A DNA stretch of 40,570 nt from Planctomycetota bacterium (GTDB taxonomy: Bacteria > Planctomycetota > PLA2 > JAEUHO01): positions 1 to 40,570 of the forward strand of contig JACKGW010000017.1 in the NCBI GenBank assembly GCA_020631815.1, read 5' to 3'. Positions 16,180-24,700 of the stretch are shown here, one piece after another (the stretch's first letter is position 1; each line of letters starts with the position of its first letter). Below the pieces are notes generated by a model. It was given only the letters and a program-made list of their open reading frames with translations, was not told the origin of the DNA and searched no databases. The position numbers and the translations under genes are program-made.

Positions 16180-17991
16180 ATGAACCCGGGCTCCCCCACG
16201 CCGCCCTCGAGCCTGGACGGCGCCGCCACCACGCGCACGTGGCGACTGCCCGAGGGCGCAGACCAAGCCAGCGACGAGCAGGCCGCGGCCCTCGCCCGGC
16301 GCCTCGGCCTCCCGACCACGGTCGCTCGCCTGCTGCACCAGCGGGGCTTCGGGGAGGAGGTGACGGCGCGCACCTTCCTCGACCCGCGCCTCGAGCACTT
16401 GCGCCCGCCGCGCGGCCTGCCGGACATCGACCGGGCCGCGCGACGCGTCGCCGACGCCGTCACCAACAACGAGCGCATCGCCGTCTGCGGCGACTACGAC
16501 GTGGACGGCATGACGGGCACGTCGTTGCTCGTGCGCTTCTTCCGATTGCTGGGCGCCGACGCGCACTGGGCCATCCCCGATCGCAACGAGGACGGCTACG
16601 GTCTCTCGGCCGCCATGATCGACCGCCTGATCGACATCGGCGCCCGCGTCGTGATCACGGTGGACAACGGCGTCAGTGCCCACGCCGCCCTCGAGCGCGC
16701 CGCCGAAGCGGGCCTGGACGTGATCGTCACGGACCACCACCTGCCCGGCCCCACGTTGCCCCCCGCCCACGCCCTCGTCGTGCCGCACCTGGCGCGCGAT
16801 GGCGACGAAGACAACCGCCATCTCTGCGGCTGCGCCCTGGCGTTCAAGCTGGCGTGGGCCGTGGCCGACCGCTGCCGTGCGCGCTTGGGTGCCGACGGCG
16901 CGCGACGCTTCAAGACGTTCCTGCGCGATGCGATGGGCTTGGTGGCCCTGGCCACGCTGGCCGACCAGATGCCGCTGCGCGGCGAGAACCGCGTCCTCGT
17001 GGCCGCCGGGCTGGCCTCGGTGCGCGGGTCCGAGCACGCCGGACTTGCCGCCCTCCGGGAAGTCGCCGAAGTCGGTGCCACGCCCATCACGACGGAGGAC
17101 GTGGCCTTCCGCATCGCGCCACGCCTCAACGCCGCGGGACGCCTCTCACGACCGGAGCTCGTCGTGGAGCTGCTCACCTGCGACGACCCCGCCGAGGCAC
17201 GACGCCTGGCCCATGCGCTGGACGCGGCCAACCGCGAGCGGCGCGAGATCGAGAGCCGCGTCCTCGACGAGGCCTTGGCGCAGGCCGAGGCCGCGGTGGG
17301 CGAACACAACCCGCCGGGTCTCGTCGTCGCAGGCCAGGGCTGGCACGCGGGCGTCGTCGGCATCGTGGCCGCGCGCCTTGTGGACCGCTTCCAGCGCCCC
17401 TCGTTGGTGGTCGCGCTGGATGGCGACCGAGGTCGCGGCTCGGGCCGTACGCCGCTCGGCATCGACCTCCATGCGGCGCTCGGCGCTTGCGCGCAAGGCC
17501 TCGAGCGCTTTGGCGGTCACGCCATGGCGGCGGGCTTCGAGGTGCTCGCCGACCAGCTCGACGCGCTGCGCACGCGCTTCGGCGCGGCCGTGCGCGCGCA
17601 GCAGGAGGCAGGCGCCGACATGGCCCCGCTCCTGCTCGATGGCGAGTGCTCGGCCGACGAGTGGACGATCGACGCCGTCAACGCGCTCAAGCGTCTCGAG
17701 CCCTTCGGCCAGGGCAACCCGGAGCCCGTGTTCCTGCTGCGAGATGCGCAGGTGGCCGGAACACCGCGCCTCCTCGGTCAGCCCGCGCACCACCTGTCGT
17801 TCCTGGTGCGCGGCACGGAGCGAGGCTTGCGCGTGGTCGGCTGGCGACGCCACGACCTGTTCGACCTCGTCGCGTCGGGCCAGCCCCTGGACCTCGCGGT
17901 GACGCCCGTGATCAACGTCTTCCGCGGCACCGTCAGCGCCGAGCTGCGCCTCGTCGACGCGCGGCCCGCCACCGGAACGGGTGGCGCGTAG
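16180..17991 (+). CDS. recJ: Single-stranded-DNA exonuclease RecJ
   Basis: The 603-residue protein is a DHH-family 5'-3' exonuclease used in RecF-pathway recombination and mismatch or base-excision repair. Metal-binding motifs are in order: CGDYDVDGMTGTS (103-115), TVDNG (160-164) and VTDHH (183-187), then later DQMPL. The DHHA1 domain (about 330-470) has RGSGRTPLG and the terminal RFGGHAMAAGF. A C-terminal OB-like domain ends the protein. The length is normal for the family. The ATG at 16180 has AGGGAGGA (16162-16169) 10 nt upstream. It is divergent from selB and ends before a hairpin-rich gap. Confidence 0.97.
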   Translation: MNPGSPTPPSSLDGAATTRTWRLPEGADQASDEQAAALARRLGLPTTVARLLHQRGFGEEVTARTFLDPRLEHLRPPRGLPDIDRAARRVADAVTNNERIAVCGDYDVDGMTGTSLLVRFFRLLGADAHWAIPDRNEDGYGLSAAMIDRLIDIGARVVITVDNGVSAHAALERAAEAGLDVIVTDHHLPGPTLPPAHALVVPHLARDGDEDNRHLCGCALAFKLAWAVADRCRARLGADGARRFKTFLRDAMGLVALATLADQMPLRGENRVLVAAGLASVRGSEHAGLAALREVAEVGATPITTEDVAFRIAPRLNAAGRLSRPELVVELLTCDDPAEARRLAHALDAANRERREIESRVLDEALAQAEAAVGEHNPPGLVVAGQGWHAGVVGIVAARLVDRFQRPSLVVALDGDRGRGSGRTPLGIDLHAALGACAQGLERFGGHAMAAGFEVLADQLDALRTRFGAAVRAQQEAGADMAPLLLDGECSADEWTIDAVNALKRLEPFGQGNPEPVFLLRDAQVAGTPRLLGQPAHHLSFLVRGTERGLRVVGWRRHDLFDLVASGQPLDLAVTPVINVFRGTVSAELRLVDARPATGTGGA

Positions 17992-18119
17992 TCCGACCAC
18001 CGCTTGTCCCGGGCGCGATCCAGACCGAGGCGAAGCTGCGGCACGCGCTGGGGGCCCTGTTCGGCGACAGAGGCGGATTGCCAACTCCGCTCATCGGGTC
18101 GTCAGGGCGAAGGTAGCGG

Positions 18120-18205
18120 GCCACCATCGGCGACGACTCGTGGTCAGCGTCGGCCTGCCTTGGCAGGCCGCGCCAGACATGCCGACTCGAGGAGCCGATG
18201 GTGGC
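18120..18205. repeat. Imperfect palindrome in the recJ / PilZ convergent gap
   Basis: Outer arms GCCACCATCGGC (18120-18131) and GCCGATGGTGGC (18194-18205) are perfectly complementary. At the centre, CGGCCTGCC (18151-18159) and GGCAGGCCG (18162-18170) form a perfect 9-bp stem with a 2-nt turn. The stretches between are only partly complementary. It lies between converging genes and may act as a shared 3'-end hairpin; there is no T-tract. I see nothing else in the 17992-18259 gap. Confidence 0.6.
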
Positions 18206-18259
18206 TCGGGACCGAGCACTCGGCGAGCCGCACAGTCGTACGCCCGTGCACTACCCCAC

Positions 18260-18586
18260 CTAGACGGGGGCACCGCCGCCGTCGAACCAGACCGCGACGT
18301 GGCGGAGGATGCCTTCGGGGGCGAGCTCCAGCTCGACGCGAACGACCACGCCTGCGGTGTGCACGCGGGGGCCGTCGTCGGGGCCCGGGCGCTCCCCGTC
18401 CAGCTCCGGATGCTCGAGCGACGTGCGCTCGCCCTCCAAGACGGGCTCCTCGAGGTCCTCGATCTCGCAGAGCGCACCGAGGATGCCGATGTTCTTCACC
18501 CGCACCTCGACTTGGCGCCCGCCGCCCAGATGAAGGCGTCCTGGCTGGTCGCAGGGGTGACGTTCGGCACGGCGGCGGTTGTCCAC
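18260..18586 (-). CDS. PilZ-domain protein
   Basis: This 108-residue protein has the layout of a stand-alone PilZ domain, a cyclic-di-GMP receptor. NRRRAERHP lies at the N-terminus (RxxxR-type motif), and KNIGILGALCEIE at about 31-43 stands where PilZ proteins have (D/N)xSxxGxxG. The central Ser is replaced by Gly-Ile, so nucleotide binding is uncertain. No membrane segment is present. The start is a GTG at 18586, 6 nt downstream of a TAGACT box and without a Shine-Dalgarno, which suggests a leaderless message. The call rests on a short motif, so confidence is moderate. Confidence 0.7.
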   Translation of the reverse strand: MDNRRRAERHPCDQPGRLHLGGGRQVEVRVKNIGILGALCEIEDLEEPVLEGERTSLEHPELDGERPGPDDGPRVHTAGVVVRVELELAPEGILRHVAVWFDGGGAPV

Positions 18587-18592
18587 GCCCGG

Positions 18593-18598
18593 AGTCTA
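18593..18598 (-). promoter_or_regulatory. Candidate -10 box for a leaderless start (PilZ gene)
   Basis: TAGACT on the minus strand ends 6 nt before the GTG start at 18586. No Shine-Dalgarno is present. Confidence 0.5.
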
Positions 18599-18680
18599 CG
18601 CCTCCGCGCGTTCGGCTCCGAGAACGCCGTGCCGAATGCACCCGCATCCGCCCGCCGAGGGTGCCCGGACGGCCGCGTGG

Positions 18681-18686
18681 TAGACG
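18681..18686 (+). promoter_or_regulatory. Weak -10-like box before the DUF368 gene
   Basis: TAGACG ends 6 nt before the GTG at 18693. The final T of TAnnnT is missing, but the spacing matches the other leaderless candidates and no clear Shine-Dalgarno is seen. Confidence 0.25.
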
Positions 18687-18692
18687 AGCGGG

Positions 18693-19631
18693 GTGAGCGC
18701 CGACGAGCCCCCTCCCCTGCCCCCGCTCCCCCCGCTCCTGGCCGGACTCAGCGGTCTGTGCATGGGCGCTGCCGACGCCGTGCCCGGCGTGTCGGGCGGC
18801 ACGATCGCGCTCATCCTGGGCATCTACGACCGGCTGCTTGCCTCGATCGCAGCGCTCGTACGCCCGCCGTGGCTTTGGCGGCGGGCCGACGTCGTGCCGG
18901 CGCTGAAGTTCCTCGTGCCCCTCTTCGCAGGCATCGCGGCGGCCTTGTGGTCCGTCACGCGCCTGTTGGTCGGCCCGAAGGACGCCCCAGGCCTCCTGCT
19001 GCGGCCCGAGACGGCGCCGTTCTGCTTTGCGTTCTTCTTCGGCTTGGTGCTGCTGAGCCTCGGGGAGCCGTGGCGCCGCATCCGCAAGCGCACGCCCCTC
19101 GCCTACGTCTTGGCGCTGCTGGGAGCGGCCGGGGCCTTCCTGTTCGTCGGCCTGCCGCACGAGACGGGCGTGCCCGAGACGTGGAAGTTCGTACCGGGCG
19201 GGGCCCTGGCCGTGTGCGTGATGCTCTTGCCCGGCATCAGCGGCTCGTTGCTGCTCGTGATCCTCGGCCTGTACACGACCGTCACCGGGGCCTTCCACGG
19301 CGGTCCGCTCGTGGTCCTCGTGGCCTTCGCAGGCGGCGTCGTGCTTGGGCTGGCGATCTTCGTGCCGCTCTTGCGCAAGCTGTTGGCCGTGCGGCACGAC
19401 GCGACGATGGCCGTGCTCACGGGCCTGATGGCCGGCAGCCTCCGCGCGCTCTGGCCCTGGAAGCGCGGGTACGACATCAAGCACGAGGCGCTGGACAACC
19501 TCCCGCCGGGCGACCACGTGCCCGGCGTGATCGCTGCCGCCGTGGTGGGCGCGGTGTGCGTGTTCGCGTTGCGCTGGATCGAGCGTCGGATCGAAGAACG
19601 CTCCCAGCCCGAGCAAGGGATGACGACATGA
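18693..19631 (+). CDS. DUF368 membrane protein, probable polyprenyl-phosphate transporter
   Basis: This 312-residue multi-pass membrane protein has the two inverted signature loops of DUF368. Near the N-terminus is MGAADAVPGVSGGTIALILG (about 24-43). In the middle is LLPGISGSLLLVILGLY (about 180-196). I count about eight hydrophobic segments. DUF368 proteins (PopT-type) have been linked to recycling of undecaprenyl phosphate across the inner membrane; that role is assigned by family. The start is a GTG at 18693. The stop overlaps the ATG of the AsmA-like gene (ATGA at 19628-19631), so the two are translationally coupled. This hints at a shared role in envelope lipid handling. Confidence 0.88.
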   Translation: MSADEPPPLPPLPPLLAGLSGLCMGAADAVPGVSGGTIALILGIYDRLLASIAALVRPPWLWRRADVVPALKFLVPLFAGIAAALWSVTRLLVGPKDAPGLLLRPETAPFCFAFFFGLVLLSLGEPWRRIRKRTPLAYVLALLGAAGAFLFVGLPHETGVPETWKFVPGGALAVCVMLLPGISGSLLLVILGLYTTVTGAFHGGPLVVLVAFAGGVVLGLAIFVPLLRKLLAVRHDATMAVLTGLMAGSLRALWPWKRGYDIKHEALDNLPPGDHVPGVIAAAVVGAVCVFALRWIERRIEERSQPEQGMTT

Positions 19632-22486
19632 CCGGCAACGAGCAGGCAGGTACGACCACGACGACGCGTCGCCGCGGCCGCTGGGGCCGACGGCTCTTCA
19701 AGCTGTTCCTCTTCCTGCTGATCCTGGTTGCCGCGCTGCCCTTTGCCCTGCGGCTGGGTTTCGTGCGCAACGCGATCGCCGACGCGCTGGCCACGCGCCT
19801 CGGCAAGCCGGTGCAGATCGGCGCGATCGAGGGCTGGTGGGCGCAGGGCTTCACGATTCGCGACCTCGTCGTGGAGAGCGGACCGGGCTTCGAGGAACCG
19901 CTGCTGACCGTGCCCGAGGCCCATGCGGAGATCGCCTGGATGCCGCTGCTTCGCGGCAAGCCCGACGTCACGGCCCGCGTCGTGAAGCCCGAGCTCGTCC
20001 TGCAGGTCACCGACGACGGGCGCTCGAACCTCGAGGGCTTCCTGCCCACCACGGAGAAGGAGGCGCGTACGCCCACTGGCGGCGGAGGCAGCGGTCCCGA
20101 CGTCCGCCTGATCATCGAGGACGCCACCGTGCGCGTGCCCGACCCGGCACGCGTCACGATCTTCACGCCCATTCGTCTGGACGTGGCCATGAAGGATGGC
20201 GAGCTCGCCGGCGAGGCGAGCGTCGTCATGCCGCGCAGTGGCCTGCTCGGCAAGGACGTCACGCTGCTGGCCTCGCTCCCGGCTGCCGGCGGCAAGGGCC
20301 CCCAGGTGGCCCGCCTCTCCACGTCGGGTCCGATCGACATGATCACGCTGCGCCCGTTCTTCGAGCGCGTGGCTGGCGTGACGGTGGATGGTGGCCGCGT
20401 GGAGGCCGACCTCCAGGCGACGCTCGAAGGCGGGTCGATCACGAAGGCCAGTGGTGGCGCCAAGGCCATCGACTTGTTCCTCGAGGACGCCTCCGGCGGC
20501 TCGTTCCGCGTGGCCTCGATCGACCTCGTGGTCGACGTGCCCGAGAAGGACCGCGGCGGCCTCACGGCCACGTTCGGCAACCTGCGCGTGGAGCGCCCGC
20601 GCGACGACGGACCGCCGCTGCAGTTCGCCGAGCCGGAGGTCAAGGCCGCTGCTCGCTGGGTTCGCACCGCGGACGGGTCCACGCGCGTGGAGGTGGCCTC
20701 CCTCGAAGCCGGGGCCAGCGCGGACGTGAAGCTGGCCGAGCCCTTCGTGCTGCCCGCCGAGGGCGAGTCCTGGAGCAAGGGTCGCGTACAGGCGAGGGCC
20801 GACCTGGCCCGCTTGGCGCCGTTGCTCGGCGGCTTCGAAGGGCTGGACCGCCTGCGTGGAGGCGCGCTGCTCGTCGAGGCGGTGGCCGAGTCCGGTGCCG
20901 ACGGCAGCACGGCGCTGCGCATCGGCGCGGCGCTTGACCAGGTGACGCTCGCGCCGGGCGCCGCAGGCCAACCCGGGGCTCGCGAGCCGCGCCTGGAGGC
21001 CCAGCTGCGCTGGCGCCGTGCCGACGACGAAGACCGCATCGAGATCGTGCGCATCGCGTGCTCGTCGCTCACCACCTCCGCAGGCATGCAGGACGACCCC
21101 GTGGTCATCGTGCGTACGCCCGAGCACATCCACGCCACGGGCACCCTGGACGCCGACGTGGATCTCTCGGCGGCCAGCTTCTGGTTGCGCGCGCTGGGCG
21201 CCCTTTCCCCCAGCGACGACATCGGCGGCAAGGCCAAGGTCGAGATCGCCGTCGAGGCCGACCGCCGCACGGGTCGCCTGCGCGGTCAGGTCGTAGGGCG
21301 TGACGTGCGTTGGCGGACGAGCCCCTCGGACCCGGGCTGGGTCGAGAGCGCGCCCACCCTCGCGTTCGACGTCTCGCTGCCGAGCGCGGACGCGCCGGGC
21401 CGTGCGCACGCCTTCACCCTGAAGTCGTCCGGGCTCGAGCTGGGCGCCAACGGCGCCACGTGGCGCAGCGAGCCCGAGGCCGAGATCGATGCCACGCTCT
21501 CGTTGGGCGGCGATGCCGGCCGATTGGCAGGCCTCGTCAAGCGGATGCTCGGCGCGGGCTACGAGGACCTCGTCGCCAGCGGCCCCATCGACGGTCGCAT
21601 CAACGTCCGGGGCGTGCCGGACGACGGCGGTCGCCTCCTGCTGGTCGAGGGCAACCTGCGTCTCGGCGCTTGGCGCACGCAGGGCCTGTCGCTCGACGAC
21701 GTGCAGGTGCGTGCAACGCGCGCACAGCCGAGCGACCCGCTCCGGACCGAGGTGCAGGCCAAGGCCAACGGCGGAACGATTGCCGCCAGCGTCGGCGTCG
21801 ACCTTGCGCGTGACCTGAAGCCGTGGACGTTCGAGGCGGATCTCGCAGGCATCGACACCTCGCCGCTGGTCACGAACCGCGGCGCCGGGCGCTACCTCGC
21901 CTACGCCGTACCGGCCCTCCTGCCGGCGGATGCCGCGACGCCGGCGCTCAGCGGTCGCCTCGATGCGCAGGTGCGTCTCCAAGCCGACGCGCTTGCGGCC
22001 CCGCAGCGCGACGACACCCTGCGAGGCACGTCGACCGTCCGCCTGACCGAAGGCGAGATCAAGAACAGCACGTTGTTCCGCGGCGAGAAGATGGGCAGCG
22101 CGCTGCAGGCGATCGCCGTCGCGGTGCCCGAGGCCGGCCGGGCCATGCAGGGTCTGGCGCGCGCGATGTTGTTCACGTCGGTGGACTCGCGCCTGGCCAT
22201 CGGCGGGCGACGCGTCGACGTCCAGCAGCTCGACCTCGCGGGCCGCAGTGCACGGATCCGTGGGCGCGGCCAGGTCGGCTTCGACGAGCAGCTCGCGATG
22301 GACGTCGACCTGGCGCTCGAAGGCAAGCTGTTGGCGCGCGTCGCCAAGGAGGGCTCGCTGCCGCTCCAGGTGCGCGGCACGCTCGGCCAACCGCAGGTGC
22401 TGCCGCGGATCGACCTGTCGTCGCTCGTCGGTGGCGGGGTGGCGAAGGACGCGGTGGACCGCCTGAAGGACCTGCTCGGGAAGTGA
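19628..22486 (+). CDS. AsmA/TamB-like inner-membrane-anchored protein
   Basis: The 952-residue protein has an N-terminal Arg-rich stretch, one transmembrane helix at about 23-41, then a long beta-rich periplasmic body. The first domain (RNAIADALATRLGKPVQIGAIEG) is typical of AsmA-like proteins, and the C-terminal 150 residues (RLTEGEIKNSTLFRGEKMGSA and LDLAGRSARIRGRGQVGFD, each shown in part) match the AsmA C-terminal region. The family forms hydrophobic grooves that help move lipids between inner and outer membranes. The ATG overlaps the DUF368 stop, and its own stop overlaps the GTG of the methyltransferase (GTGA, 22483-22486). The family is clear; the substrate is inferred only. Confidence 0.85.
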   Translation: MTGNEQAGTTTTTRRRGRWGRRLFKLFLFLLILVAALPFALRLGFVRNAIADALATRLGKPVQIGAIEGWWAQGFTIRDLVVESGPGFEEPLLTVPEAHAEIAWMPLLRGKPDVTARVVKPELVLQVTDDGRSNLEGFLPTTEKEARTPTGGGGSGPDVRLIIEDATVRVPDPARVTIFTPIRLDVAMKDGELAGEASVVMPRSGLLGKDVTLLASLPAAGGKGPQVARLSTSGPIDMITLRPFFERVAGVTVDGGRVEADLQATLEGGSITKASGGAKAIDLFLEDASGGSFRVASIDLVVDVPEKDRGGLTATFGNLRVERPRDDGPPLQFAEPEVKAAARWVRTADGSTRVEVASLEAGASADVKLAEPFVLPAEGESWSKGRVQARADLARLAPLLGGFEGLDRLRGGALLVEAVAESGADGSTALRIGAALDQVTLAPGAAGQPGAREPRLEAQLRWRRADDEDRIEIVRIACSSLTTSAGMQDDPVVIVRTPEHIHATGTLDADVDLSAASFWLRALGALSPSDDIGGKAKVEIAVEADRRTGRLRGQVVGRDVRWRTSPSDPGWVESAPTLAFDVSLPSADAPGRAHAFTLKSSGLELGANGATWRSEPEAEIDATLSLGGDAGRLAGLVKRMLGAGYEDLVASGPIDGRINVRGVPDDGGRLLLVEGNLRLGAWRTQGLSLDDVQVRATRAQPSDPLRTEVQAKANGGTIAASVGVDLARDLKPWTFEADLAGIDTSPLVTNRGAGRYLAYAVPALLPADAATPALSGRLDAQVRLQADALAAPQRDDTLRGTSTVRLTEGEIKNSTLFRGEKMGSALQAIAVAVPEAGRAMQGLARAMLFTSVDSRLAIGGRRVDVQQLDLAGRSARIRGRGQVGFDEQLAMDVDLALEGKLLARVAKEGSLPLQVRGTLGQPQVLPRIDLSSLVGGGVAKDAVDRLKDLLGK

Positions 22487-23211
22487 CCGACGCGACGGGT
22501 CGCTTCTGCCGGCTGGAGCAGGCCGAGGCCATCGACCTCGTGATGTCGCTCGCGCCGGACAGCGTCGACCTCGCCTACGCCGACCCGCCGTTCTTCACCG
22601 GCCGCGACCACGGCGCGTTCGACGATCGGTGGCCCGACGGCCTCGCGTCGTTCGTGGAGGCGGTGGTCGCGAGCCTCGCGCCGCTGGCTACGCGGCTGAC
22701 GCCGAGCGGCTCGCTCTACGTGCACTTGGACTGGCGTACCGTGCACCACGTGAAGGTCGCGCTGGACGACGTGTTCGGCGCGGACTCGTTCCTCAACGAG
22801 ATCATCTGGTCGTACGGCCTGGGCGGCAGCGGCAAGCGCTGGTGGCCCCGCAAGCACGACACGATCCTGTGGTACGTGCGCAACCCGGGGCAGCACTGGT
22901 TCGAGGCCCCGCGCGTACCCGCGCGCTCACGGCGCATGGCGGGCCAGGACAAGAAGGCCCCCGACGTGTGGGACATCCCCGCGATCAACAACATGGCCCG
23001 CGAGCGCACGGGGTACCCCACGCAGAAGCCGCTCGCGTTGCTCGAGCGCATCGTGGCCTCGTCGTGTCCGCCGGGCGGCGTGGTGTTGGACCCGTACTGC
23101 GGAAGCGGGACCACCTGCGAGGCCGCGGAGCGGCTGGGACGAAGCTGGATCGCCGGGGATCGCTCCGCGGAGGCCGTTGCCACGACCAAGCGGCGACTGA
23201 CCGCCACGTAG
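22483..23211 (+). CDS. Site-specific DNA methyltransferase (N4/N6, beta-class order)
   Basis: The 242-residue enzyme has catalytic motif IV DPPF at 34-37 near the N-terminus. A WSYGLGGSGKRWWPRKHDTI region follows (about 100-118), then GYPTQKP. The SAM-binding motif I, DPYCGSGTT (203-211), is near the C-terminus. The order IV ... I is that of beta-class amino-methyltransferases of the N6_N4_Mtase family. DPPF is a variant of DPPY/SPPY, so the methylated base cannot be called. It is short and lacks a large recognition domain. The GTG overlaps the AsmA-like stop, so the two are coupled. No restriction endonuclease is nearby, so it is an orphan candidate. Confidence 0.9.
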   Translation: MTDATGRFCRLEQAEAIDLVMSLAPDSVDLAYADPPFFTGRDHGAFDDRWPDGLASFVEAVVASLAPLATRLTPSGSLYVHLDWRTVHHVKVALDDVFGADSFLNEIIWSYGLGGSGKRWWPRKHDTILWYVRNPGQHWFEAPRVPARSRRMAGQDKKAPDVWDIPAINNMARERTGYPTQKPLALLERIVASSCPPGGVVLDPYCGSGTTCEAAERLGRSWIAGDRSAEAVATTKRRLTAT

Positions 23212-23227
23212 CGCGATCCGCGAACGG

Positions 23228-23560
23228 CTACTCCTCCCTGACCGCCCGCGTCGTACGCGCACCCAGGCGCCGCAACAGACCCAGGAGCGCGAGATGCGTC
23301 TCGTGGGTCTCGAGGTCGATGCGGACCTCGTCCCCCACCGCGCGCGCGTGCGGGCCCACCTCCCAGTCCACGTCGTCTTCGAGGCGCCACGCGTACTCGG
23401 CCGTGGGCACGCCGTAGTCGTCGAACACGGGCGGGGGCTGCTCGTGGGATCCCTCAAGGATCCACGTGAACCACGCACCGAGCGCCGCCGCGACCTCGCC
23501 GGCCACGACGTCGTCCACGAACGTCCCGATCACCTGGACGACGGGAGCGGGGTTGTCCAT
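23228..23560 (-). CDS. Possible separate small protein translated from inside the comF frame
   Basis: The ATG at 23560 is preceded by AGGGAGG 5 nt upstream (23566-23572), one of the best Shine-Dalgarno sites in the window, yet it lies in the same frame as the upstream comF ORF with no stop between. Translation from here gives a 110-residue acidic protein (MDNPAPVVQVIGTF..., FTWILEG, AEYAWRLEDDVDWEVG) with no recognised domain, cysteine or membrane segment. The site suggests it is, or was until recently, an independent gene. Whether the longer fusion, this short product, or both are made cannot be told from sequence. Confidence 0.6.
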   Translation of the reverse strand: MDNPAPVVQVIGTFVDDVVAGEVAAALGAWFTWILEGSHEQPPPVFDDYGVPTAEYAWRLEDDVDWEVGPHARAVGDEVRIDLETHETHLALLGLLRRLGARTTRAVREE

Positions 23561-24439
23561 GGGTGCCTCCCTCGACTGCGTACTCCCGTACTCCGGCGGC
23601 CGACCAGAGCCACGCTTCGCGCGAGCGCGGCCGCCTTCGGAGCGGCACGCCACCACCAAGTGCACCGCCGCCGCTCCTGCTCGACGAAGCGCCCTGGCCG
23701 CCGCGTGGGCCGTGGCTCCGGTGGTGAGCACGTCGTCCACGAGCAACACCGAGCGCCCGCGGACGCGTCGCGGACCGCCCCGGAAGCAACCGGCCAGACT
23801 CCGTAGCCGCGCGCGCCCGCGCTGCAGGGCCTGCGGCGTGGTGGCCCGGACCCGGGTGAGCGCCCGGGCATCGACGGCCAGGTCGAGCCTCCGCGCAAGA
23901 CGGCGTGCAAGCACCTCGGCTTGGTCGAAGCCGCGGCGCAGGCGTCGCCCTCGCGCCAGCGGGACCGGCACCACGAGATCGCCCGGGATGTCGTGGGCCC
24001 GGCAGACCGCCACGAGCCCCTCCACCAAGGGCCGTGCCGCGGCGGTGAAGCGGGAGAACTTGAGCGCGCGTACGAGGGCGCCTGCAGCGCCCTCGTAGCG
24101 CCAGGCCACGAGCACGCCGTCGATCACCTCGCGGGTGGGCGGACGCTCGCGTCCGAACGCATCGGCCACGGAGCGCGGACCGACGCACCGCGGACACCCC
24201 GACCCGCACCGCCCTGGCGCCCGCACGCGACCGCATCGCAAGCAGCGTGGCTCCGGCGCGGCCAAGCCCTCCGCGCAGGTCGCGCAGAGATCGCGAGCGC
24301 GGTCGCCATCGGACGGCGCCGCACAGATCAGGCAGCGGGCCGGGAGAAGCCAGTCGAGCAACGCCGCGGGGAAGGCGGCCAGGGGGCTTGGCAGGTGGAA
24401 CACGCGCAGGTGCCTCGCGCGGGCGAGGACTTCGGTCAC
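23228..24439 (-). CDS. ComF-family phosphoribosyltransferase ORF running into a second domain
   Basis: This 403-residue open frame starts with a double zinc ribbon (C36, C39, C52, C55, C66, C69, C78, C82, C85). A type I phosphoribosyltransferase domain follows, with the PRPP loop VLLVDDVLTTGATAH (231-245). ComF proteins take part in DNA uptake or related nucleotide metabolism. A normal ComF ends near residue 265 here. The frame continues without a stop through an Arg/Gly-rich linker (266-293) into about 110 unrelated residues that have their own ribosome-binding site and ATG at 23560. The start is a GTG at 24439, 15 nt after the stop of the small membrane-protein gene. Either a true fusion or a ComF gene that has lost its stop. 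Confidence 0.8.
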   Translation of the reverse strand: MTEVLARARHLRVFHLPSPLAAFPAALLDWLLPARCLICAAPSDGDRARDLCATCAEGLAAPEPRCLRCGRVRAPGRCGSGCPRCVGPRSVADAFGRERPPTREVIDGVLVAWRYEGAAGALVRALKFSRFTAAARPLVEGLVAVCRAHDIPGDLVVPVPLARGRRLRRGFDQAEVLARRLARRLDLAVDARALTRVRATTPQALQRGRARLRSLAGCFRGGPRRVRGRSVLLVDDVLTTGATAHAAARALRRAGAAAVHLVVACRSEGGRARAKRGSGRPPEYGSTQSREAPMDNPAPVVQVIGTFVDDVVAGEVAAALGAWFTWILEGSHEQPPPVFDDYGVPTAEYAWRLEDDVDWEVGPHARAVGDEVRIDLETHETHLALLGLLRRLGARTTRAVREE

Positions 24440-24454
24440 CCCTCGCGAGGGTCG

Positions 24455-24694
24455 TCAGCTGGCGCTCGGCTCCGAGAGCTCAGGGGCGGGTGCGACGTGG
24501 ACATCGCGGTCCAGGTCCAGCGCGAGCGCGAGGTCCGTCCACCCGAAGGTGACCGCCAGGGCGCCCAGGGCGAGGAGGACGGCCCATGTGCCCACCAGCC
24601 AGCGAGCCCAGCGGCCAGCCGCATCCGGGGCGGTGTCCGCGTCGACGGAGGGTTCGGTCAGGTCGTGCGCAGCAGGCGGGGCTTCGTCGGGCAT
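24455..24694 (-). CDS. Small single-helix membrane protein
   Basis: The 79-residue protein has an acidic N-terminal half, one hydrophobic helix (WLVGTWAVLLALGALAVTFG, about 32-51) and an acidic C-terminus rich in Asp and Leu. No family is recognised. The ATG at 24694 lies 6 nt after TACGCT with no Shine-Dalgarno, so the transcript is likely leaderless. The comF ORF follows 15 nt downstream and is probably co-transcribed. It diverges from the FHA-like membrane protein. Confidence 0.65.
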   Translation of the reverse strand: MPDEAPPAAHDLTEPSVDADTAPDAAGRWARWLVGTWAVLLALGALAVTFGWTDLALALDLDRDVHVAPAPELSEPSAS

Positions 24695-24700
24695 GGGGAC

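Noticed and set aside
17981..19627. Upstream extension of the AsmA-like frame by 549 codons
   Set aside because: The frame is open but crosses the recJ-PilZ gap and the whole DUF368 gene. The ATG at 19628 gives a normal anchor helix and overlaps the DUF368 stop.
19103..22390. A 1095-codon minus-strand frame opposite the AsmA-like gene
   Set aside because: No domain or start signal; the plus-strand gene has family features and coupled starts at both ends.
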